From the NCBI RefSeq assembly GCF_019703515.2, contig NC_059372.1, positions 18,147,492 through 18,211,491 on the forward strand: DNA of 64,000 nucleotides. The letters run 5' to 3'. This document shows positions 58,135 to 64,000 of this stretch, piece by piece. The first letter of the stretch is position 1. Every line of letters starts with the position of its first letter. Source of the stretch: Myxocyprinus asiaticus. Taxonomy: Eukaryota > Chordata > Actinopteri > Cypriniformes > Catostomidae. The translations under genes and the position numbers were made by a program. The notes under the pieces are model-generated. The model had not been told where the DNA came from and did not search any database. It saw only the letters and a list, made by a program, of their open reading frames with translations.

Positions 58135-61100
58135 TATAGTAATATTCTAGGCTGTAGTAACCATAGGTTTTTGGAAGAAACCATGGTAATACTCTAGTAA
58201 CCGTGTTTTTTTTTTTTTTTTTCCGAAACCATAGTTTTACTATAGTAATATAGTAGTAACCATGACTGTTGTAGGTTAACCATTTTATTTTTTTTTTTGG
58301 GGGGGGGGGGGGGGGGGCAGAAACCATGGTTTTACTATACTAATATTGTAGTAACTATGAAAAGTACATGTTTTTTTGCAGAATCCATGGTTTTAGTTCA
58401 GTATCCTGTATCCATTTGTTGGATTTACTGTGGATTAACCATGGTGAATCTTGTGGTTACTATGGTTTTATCATGTAGTAAAACCATAATAATCACAAAA
58501 TTATTCTTTTTATTACCATAGTTTTGTTTTCCTGTATTATTACTATGGTTTTTTTACCACGAATATCAAGATTAAAACCGTGTAAAACCATGGTAAATCT
58601 ATTGCGAGGGAACGCAAACTATTGCGAGGGCACCCAAAACTTATTGGGAGGGAACAAAAACTATTGTGAGGGCATGCAAAATTTATTGTAAGGGAAACCA
58701 AACTATTGCGAGGGCACTCAAAACTTATTGTGAGGGAAAGCTACCTATTGCAAAGGGCACCCAAAATGTACTGGGAGGGAAAGCAAACTATTGTGAGGGT
58801 ACGCAAAACTTATTTAGAGGAAACGCAAACTATTGCGAGGGCACGCAAAACATATTTTGAGGAAACGCAAGCTATTGCGAGGGCATGCAAAACTTATTGC
58901 GAGGAAACAAAAACTATTGCGAGGGAAGCAAAACTATTTCAGAAAAAAACTAAGGGCCTCCGTAATGTATTTTCTAACAGCCATTTTTGCAGTGCATACA
59001 AATCCTGAATGGTAGATGGTTTTAAGATGGCTATGTCATAGATAACAGACATTTGTTTCACAGATTATGAAGTGTCCTACCAACTATAGTGATGGAGCCA
59101 CTTGCTTCAGCCATATCCAGCGTTGTAATGACCTCACATGTATAAATCCCTTCATCCCCTTCCTCGACATCAGGTATTATGAGGGTGGATTCATCTAGCA
59201 TGTACCTAAGACATTTATGGTTAATACCTACTTCCTATGATCTTTTATGAGCTCGTCTTAAACGTAGTATGGTGACTAAGCCTGTTTCGATTAACAGAAA
59301 GTTGTAAAAGCTTACTTGTCTGAATCAGAGGACTCTGAGAGCTTTTGTCTGTTCTTCCTCCACTGGACTTGAGGGGTGTCCTGCCTGGAGTCCACCTGGT
59401 ACTCACAGGTGAGGGTGGCTGGTTTGCCCCGCTGGATTCGCAGAGCCAACGGAGGTTTCACAATGACTGTTTTGTCTGAGAGACAATGGAATTATTATGT
59501 GTTTGGAAAAATCTTGATTATAACTCAATTGCCATTAAAAGCAGTGAGGTTCTGTTATAAGGTTTATATAATGTTTAAAAGCGATAAATAATCAATACAG
59601 TGCTGGTAGCTGTATGAATCAATTAGAGGACATCAGAGTACAATAAAACATTAACTAAAGAATTGCTGGAATGGACAGAAACTATTATAATTACCTGATA
59701 TGAAATCAATTATGAATCAATTATAGATATTAATGCATATACAACTTACTGAGTACATCCAGCTCAGCAGTGATGGTGATTTTGCTATTGTTGACAGTGC
59801 AAGTATATTGGCCACTGTCATTGAGAGAGGCGTTACTGATCTGTAGAGAACCATCAGATAACTGACTCATCCTAGGGTTGGCTACAAGAGCACCCCAGGA
59901 CTCACCCTCCCTGTGAACATACACATCAAAATACAAAATGAAATAAAAACAAAAACTATTAAAATTTAAAAAACTATATTAAACCTTGAAACACAATATT
60001 TATTTGAGCCTGTTCGTATGGATGCAATGTGCTACATTTCAAGAATATAAATATTTAGAATGATAGTATGAATGACTACGGTGAATAAATTTGCCCATGT
60101 CAAAATGCACTCCCCAGAAAGCCCTTTCCCCCCACCAATACTCAGGACAGCTGGCTGGATCAGTCCTGGCATGTGAGGAAGGAACACCCCACAGGATCTA
60201 ATCTGTCTTACCATGTGACATTGGGCAGAGGAGAGCCAAAGGTCTCACAAGCTAGCTCGATCGTCTGTCCTCCTGCTACTGAGTACATGAGGCCGTCCTC
60301 TGTCAGAATCTGAGGAGGTAGTACTAGAGAAACAAGAAATCCAATGTTATTAAGTTTCCAGCATTCACAGAACCAAAAAGAAAGTCGATTTTTACATTTT
60401 ATTTTAAAAAAGGTGTGTGCTTCCTGTGCAAAATTCGCCATTACACTGCTAGGGTGTTGTGGGTGAATGCCAAGGATTTGCTATGTGAATGCAAAGGTCT
60501 TTTAAGTGGTTTCTAGTATGCTGTTATGATCAATGAGCCGGAAAGAGTTTTAAGCCATGGTTTAATTCTTAGGGTGTGAGGTTTTGCATTAGCAAACATC
60601 ATTAAAAATAGCTTTTGACCATTTTTGACCGAAATACTCTCACCTATAACATAGACATATGCATTGACAAGGACTGCTCCATGCTTATTGGCGGCTTTGC
60701 ACTGATACACTGCTGTGTCACTGATTTCCACATTCTTCAGAGTAAGTATGCCATGTTTCACACTGCGTCTGGTGTCTGGGTCAATATCTGCACAAACACA
60801 TCATTGTATGCTAGCACATGTCAAAAAATGTCTCTTACATTTCAAATTAACACAAAGATTATTCAACATAAACAACAATCAAGAAGAAACAGAACAAAAA
60901 AACAAAAAAAAAAATGTGTCCTGAAAGAATCAGTTACCAGTTAGAGGATTGCCATTGATGCTCCAGGTCACAACGGGGCTGGGAATGCCATCAGCTTTAC
61001 ATTCCAGTTTAACTGTCTCTCCAGGGGCATACAGCTGGCTCTTTGGTTCTTTAGTCCAATATGGGGCAGCTAGACCACCACAAAACACAACAGATGCCAC

Positions 61101-63436
61101 TACACATGACAGGTCTTAGCAAACAATTATGCAAGCTTCTAGACAGAGCACAGTAGCCAATATGTAGCCAATGGTATGCTTTTATTACACTGCTCTTTAA
61201 AATACTTGATTCTGATTGGTCAACATATTATTTGTATAATGACCGATAAATTGTATATTTGACCATTGACCTTGGAAACCAATCTCCTACACTGTCCTAG
61301 TTTCAATTCTCTCATAGCACTAAGCACTCTGCTGGCTTCCAATTCAAAGCAATATTTCAAGTCATTTGATCCCTTTAAACTCTGAAGGTGTTTTTAAAGA
61401 TTTTCAGTTTCAGTAGCATGCCCAAAATTAAAGGTTTATAATTCTACAAAAAAAAACACACACATAAAAAAAATTAAAAAAAACCAAGAGGCTCAAAGAG
61501 GGTCAATTGTTTGATATAATTTCAAAGAAAACTTAAAAAAAAAAAAAATGTATGAATAGATTATGATAAATTATGAGACTCATCTCCCCCCGAACTGAAA
61601 GTTTTTTGGCTTTTTTTTACTTATTTGGCAAGTAAATGTGTAATAAGCAGGTTAATGTACAGTCATTGTACATTGTATTGGGGTTTATTTTGCCATAATG
61701 ACCGGCAGACTTAACTTTATCACTTGCTTATTAGCCAATATGCAATTATACACCAATCATGCAAAGCTAAAATCACTCAGAGAGAAAACTCGGGTTGTTA
61801 TGAAGGGAAGTTATTCTAAAACTCACTGGGTAGCTTTTGTACACAAAGTTTTATTTTACCGAGCTATTCTGAGCCATCAAAGTTGCCCTCAAATTCACAC
61901 CCCATATCCAATCCTCAGAGGAACTGATCTGGCAGTGTAAAGCCTTACCTTCTACAGTGATGCTGTAGGTGTGAGTGGTCATCCCCTGTAGATTGGTGGC
62001 GGAACATTGATACTCGCCACTGTCAGACACAGAGATATTCTTGAAGCGCAGCACTCTGTCATAATTGTCTCTGGAAGTGCGGGACTCAGACATGACTGCA
62101 TCTTTCTTGATCCACTGGATTTTGGGAGAAGGCCTGAGGAGAGAGAGAATGAGATTACAAAGGTTGTACGTTATGCAAGATCACAGAGAAGCAAATGCGA
62201 GGACAATTTTTATTCAATATTGTCTAGGCCCCTGCTCCTAAAATGTTTGTAGGGCAGAAGAGGAAATAATTGATTTAATGATGTACTGTAACCTTTTCCT
62301 TTATGCCCTAAAAACACTTTTAAAGTAAAACTCCTGGTAAACCTTTGTGCCCCCTCAAAAACACGCAATCAGAGCAAGTGGGACTTACAGGCCCTGAACA
62401 ATGCACTCCAGGTCCAGGTTTTGGCCACTGAGCACCAGGTAGGAGCTCCGCGAGCCAGTGGGTCTCATCATTTGTGGCCTTCTGTTACGCACCACCGAAT
62501 TAGCTAGAAATACACACAAATTAAGAAATTAGCGATGGAAATGAGTAGAGTTAGACTTACTGTATACATTAACACAATAGCATCTAAGATTGCTGTAACA
62601 CATGTTTTTAATTAAAAAGTTAATTAAGTAGATTTTTAGCGTTTTTTTTTTTTTTTTTTTTTTTTTGAGGGTGTATGGTTTTATGTCAAAAACTTCAATT
62701 GAATCAATTCAGAAAAATTCAGAAAATAAATTCTGAACCCTGAATAATTTGAATAATTAATTAGGCCTAGAATAGAATTTTAAGAAATACACTAGCATAT
62801 ATATATGTATCTTAAAATTCTATTCCATGCCTTGTTAATTATTCAAATTAATTGAGATATACTAGGCAGCAAGTGAACAGTGAGTTTTTAAATTTCATGT
62901 GTTGGAAGAAGGAAAAATGGGCAAGCATAAGGATCTGAGCGACTTTGACAAGGGCCAAATTGTGATGGCTAGACGATTGGGTCAGAGCATCTCCAAAAGG
63001 CAGGTCTTGTGGGGTGTTCCTGGTATGCAGTGGTTAGTATCTACCAAAACTGGTCCAAGAAAGGATAGCAGGTGAACCGGCGACAGGGTCACGGGCACCC
63101 AAGGCTCACTGATGTGCGTGGGGAGCAAAGGCTAGCCCATCTGGTCCAATCCCAAAGAAGAACTACTATAGCACAAATTGCTCTAAAACTTAATACTTGC
63201 CATGACAGAAAGGTGTCAGAACACACAGTGCACCGCAGCTTGCTGCGTATGGGGCTGCGTAGCCGCAGACCGGTCAGAGTGTCCATGTTGACCCCTGTCC
63301 ACTGCCAAAAGTGCCTACAATGGGCACGTGAGTGTCAGAATTGGACCATGGAGCAATGGAAGAAGGTGGCCTGGTCTGATGAATCACGTTTTCTTTTAGA
63401 TCCTCTGGATGGTTTTAATGTTGTGGCTGATCGGTG

Positions 63437-63512
<76 letters not shown>

Positions 63513-63898
63513 AATCTATAAAAAGGTTTATTACTTTCGAAGCCATTTTTGTCTAAAGCCCTGGTTAAATTCTGGCACTGGATTATATTGTCCCTGAGCT
63601 TCAGACAGAGCAATCTCTGGTAGACATTTAGCTACAGCTTGACACATTCACATATAGAAGACATGGACTGGTGTAGTCTAGTGGTAAAGCATCTAAGCTG
63701 GTAACTGGAAGGTTGCAGGTCTGAGCCCCTGTGTGTATCCTTGAGCCATCACTATTGTGCCCTTGAGCAAGGCATTTAACCCCAGGTTGCTCCCAGTGGA
63801 CTGTCCCTGTACCATATCTGGCTAAAACTAACAGATTAACTTGAATCCTCTCTTGCTCTCTCTCTCCCTCTCATCCTTACCTTCTGTTCCAGCCACAG
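47198..63898 (-). CDS. l1cam: L1CAM-family neural cell adhesion molecule, 3' two thirds
   Basis: Single-pass adhesion receptor of axons. Coding exons: 62503-62399, 62133-61949 (Ig3); 61069-60938, 60787-60644 (Ig4); 60323-60212, 59910-59750 (Ig5); 59475-59316, 59205-59081 (Ig6); 57224-57123, 56933-56736 (FN1); 56495-56425, 56258-56033 (FN2); 55808-55693, 55366-55141 (FN3); 55050-54928, 54697-54524 (FN4); 54254-54141, 51449-51300 (FN5); 50649-50518 (membrane span); 50014-49942; 49820-49809; 47453-47198 (stop TAG). All phases join, giving about 1,030 codons without a break; the donor at 54524 is the weakest. Landmarks: EAAPYW between Ig3 and Ig4, [25 protein letters not shown] ending FN2, [45 protein letters not shown]. 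The N-terminus (signal peptide, Ig1, Ig2) is beyond 64000. The tail ends SSPLNPA-like but lacks FIGQY. A basic RHLRRERVR cluster in FN3 resembles the proteolytic site known there in L1. Confidence 0.93.
47880..48430 (+). repeat. dispersed repeat B, same family as 42800-43470
   Basis: AGCCAGAGGCAAACTGGCTCCC, TTCCTTGCCACAGTCGCCTTTGG and AAACTGCTTTGAAACAATGTGTATTGTGAAAAG. It lies in the last intron of the L1-like gene, in direct orientation to copy A. Confidence 0.65.
48431..49808. other. last intron of the L1-like gene, rest
   Basis: No exon recognised apart from the RSLE microexon that ends the interval. It includes a T-rich stretch at 48863-48890 and open frames without protein likeness. Confidence 0.45.
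49809..49820 (-). CDS. l1cam: 12-nt RSLE microexon of the L1-like gene
   Basis: Sequence on the coding strand is ATCACTGGAGAG between TTTGCAG and GTATGC. With the flanking phases (AG before, AG carried over) it codes R-S-L-E and makes Y-R-S-L-E-S. In L1CAM this microexon is included in neurons and skipped elsewhere, and YRSLE is an AP-2 binding endocytosis and axonal sorting signal. Its presence shows the sorting motif is kept although FIGQY is not. Confidence 0.88.
50174..50485. mobile_element. Tc1-derived MITE, 312 bp
   Basis: CACTATGTGGGCAAAAGTTTGTGGACACC at left and GGGTGTCCACATGTTTTTGGCCATGTAATG at right are imperfect inverted repeats, flanked by TA (50172-50173, 50486-50487). It is in the intron just before the membrane exon of the L1-like gene and has no transposase. 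Confidence 0.8.
50518..50649 (-). CDS. l1cam: membrane-spanning exon of the L1-like gene
   Basis: Codes [17 protein letters not shown], then a run of about 20 hydrophobic residues rich in Leu ([14 protein letters not shown]), then the basic stop-transfer [15 protein letters not shown] and CFxKRxKGGKYS are family landmarks. The acceptor at 50650 follows a weak pyrimidine tract. Flanking phases fit. Confidence 0.9.
52316..54110. repeat. 1.8-kb tetranucleotide-derived minisatellite in an L1-like intron
   Basis: Starts as (CTAC)n, passes to (CTAA)n, and from about 52410 alternates runs of CTAA or CCAA units with set phrases such as ACTATTTAGTAGTACC, TAGCAAATGCTTAA, GTTAGTACACCCTAGCAACTGCATA and ACCAAGCAACCAACCAACTTG. 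The phrases recur at irregular steps of roughly 90-250 bp. It lies in the intron splitting FN5 (exons 54254-54141 and 51449-51300). Confidence 0.9.
58077..58132. repeat. (TA)n microsatellite
   Basis: About 28 uninterrupted TA units inside the ACCATAG repeat region of the Ig6-FN1 intron. Confidence 0.95.
58599..58935. repeat. 21-bp tandem array, about 16 units
   Basis: Units of the form CTATTGCGAGGGCACGCAAAA alternate with CTTATTGCGAGGAAACGCAAA, each 21 bp, giving a 42-bp dimer. Only two or three units deviate by one base. Because 21 is a multiple of three, all frames repeat and long spurious ORFs arise (58666-59008). It is intronic, between exons 59205-59081 and 57224-57123. Confidence 0.88.
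61180..61760. other. possible MITE in the Ig3-Ig4 intron
   Basis: TTTTATTACACTGCTCTTTAAAATACTTGATTCTGATTGGTC near 61180-61222 and CAATATGCAATTATACACC near 61735-61755 resemble ends of a fish MITE with 'TGATTCTGATTGGTC', but I could not pair true termini. Confidence 0.25.
62860..63436 (+). mobile_element. Tc1-like transposon with 3' deletion
   Basis: Left region ACTAGGCAGCAAGTGAACAG...ATGGGCAAGCATAAGGATCTGAGCG. The right end TGGTTTTAATGTTGTGGCTGATCGGTG is shared with 16630-16656. Internal sequence jumps from the first third of the catalytic domain directly to the terminus. It is in the intron upstream of the Ig3 exons of the L1-like gene. Confidence 0.8.
62908..63437 (+). pseudogene. Tc1-like transposase, N-terminal half only
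   Basis: An upstream start [23 protein letters not shown] (about 62918) is followed by a frame break before [19 protein letters not shown] at 63072. That second frame runs through the second helix-turn-helix ([21 protein letters not shown]) to [10 protein letters not shown] with the first catalytic Asp, then fuses to the terminal repeat. The second Asp and Glu of the DDE triad are missing, so it is inactive. Confidence 0.8.
63440..63508. repeat. (TA)n microsatellite
   Basis: More than 30 TA units directly after the Tc1 end at 63436. Confidence 0.95.
63668..63832 (+). repeat. tRNA-derived SINE
   Basis: TGGTGTAGTCTAGTGGTAAAGCA (A-box-like) and GGTTGCAGGTCTGAGCCC (B-box-like) spaced as in a tRNA gene, then CCTTGAGCAAGGCATTTAACCCCAGGTTGCTCC, a body common to fish SINEs. 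It does not fold as a functional tRNA. Confidence 0.65.
63881..63898 (-). CDS. l1cam: candidate 18-nt miniexon between Ig2 and Ig3
   Basis: Coding strand CTGTGGCTGGAACAGAAG lies between AAACAG and GTAAGG. Phase 1 on both sides fits the Ig3 exon (62503), adding A-V-A-G-T-E. Short alternatively used exons at the Ig2-Ig3 boundary are known in L1 relatives. The acceptor has a poor pyrimidine tract. A longer exon starting near 63945 would meet a stop in this phase. Only the position and phase support it. Confidence 0.35.
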
Positions 63899-64000
63899 CT
63901 GTTTGCGGCCACACAGTGATGCCGGAACCGTGGGGTCACAATCTAAGTTCATAAGAAGTGGTATTGGCAATTTGAATTGTTTAAACATTGAATAAATTTT

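Larger units (their letters stand above)
57225..59080. other. Ig6-FN1 intron of the L1-like gene with repeats
   Basis: From 57780 to 58560 it consists largely of ACCATAGTTTTACTATAGTAACCATGG-type units in both orientations, broken by a GTT run (about 57992-58012), (TA)n at about 58077-58132, T-runs and a G-run at about 58300-58317. From 58599 a 21-bp tandem array follows. 57225-57780 shows nothing recognised. Confidence 0.6.

Noticed and set aside
57920..58327. 135-codon minus-strand frame with poly-Pro, Tyr-Ile and Gln runs
   Set aside because: Reads through a G-run, (TA)n and (GTT)n simple repeats. Not a gene.
58599..58935. CRISPR-like regular array
   Set aside because: Units are contiguous 21-mers without unique spacers, in an intron of a vertebrate gene. 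It is a minisatellite.
58666..59015. Open frames of 60-100 codons with a repeating peptide
   Set aside because: Direct consequence of a 21-bp tandem unit; intronic, no family likeness.
63668..63740. Possible tRNA gene
   Set aside because: A- and B-box-like motifs are present, but the cloverleaf is not maintained and a SINE body follows.
63895..63949. Longer L1-like exon reading [16 protein letters not shown] on the minus strand
   Set aside because: That frame does not fit the phase of the Ig3 exon, and the fitting phase has a stop. Only the 18-nt version remains possible.

Overview
The window is a piece of vertebrate nuclear DNA. Genes are split into short exons with GT/AG introns, the sequence is AT-rich, and it is crowded with Tc1, hAT, DIRS and gypsy-type transposons, foldback MITEs and microsatellites. 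The mix of DIRS elements, Tc1 transposons ending in CACTATATTGCCAAAAG and 'ttcacccaaaaatgaaaattctctcatcatttactcaccctcatg'-type foldbacks points to a teleost, most likely a cypriniform. That is a judgement from recognised repeat families, not a search.

Layout: (1) 1-5.1 kb is a decayed DIRS retrotransposon, cut by the left window edge, with a 1,247-bp Tc1 element inside its recombinase gene. (2) 5.3-6.0 kb is a hAT-type fragment with a BED zinc finger. (3) 8.3-17.16 kb, minus strand, is a complete eight-exon spermidine synthase gene (srm, 289 aa predicted). Its first intron holds a nested stack: foldback MITE > hAT-like element > second DIRS copy > Tc1 fragment. (4) 19.1-29.4 kb, minus strand, is a dead smc1a (cohesin) copy with stops, frameshifts and lost exons, invaded by gypsy LTR fragments. 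(5) 33.1-33.5 kb, plus strand, is a dead ribc1-like (RIB43A) copy. The divergent smc1a/ribc1 pair matches the head-to-head order known in mammals. (6) 35.5-39.7 kb is a third DIRS element of another family, on the minus strand. (7) 39.9-41.7 kb is a hAT-like element carrying a solo gypsy LTR. (8) 47.2-63.9 kb, minus strand, is the 3' two thirds of an L1CAM-family neural adhesion gene: Ig3-Ig6, five fibronectin III domains, one membrane span and the cytoplasmic tail. It has at least 22 exons, the 12-nt RSLE microexon, and an apparently lost FIGQY ankyrin-binding motif.

The two intact genes are unrelated in pathway (polyamine synthesis, axon guidance) and are neighbours only by synteny. The dead smc1a/ribc1 pair between them looks like the loss of one duplicate block, consistent with an old or lineage-specific genome duplication. 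I found no new molecular system. The most interesting items are the L1 tail without FIGQY, the joint decay of a divergent gene pair, the nested transposons with a natural nearly empty site, and an LTR element whose two LTRs face each other.
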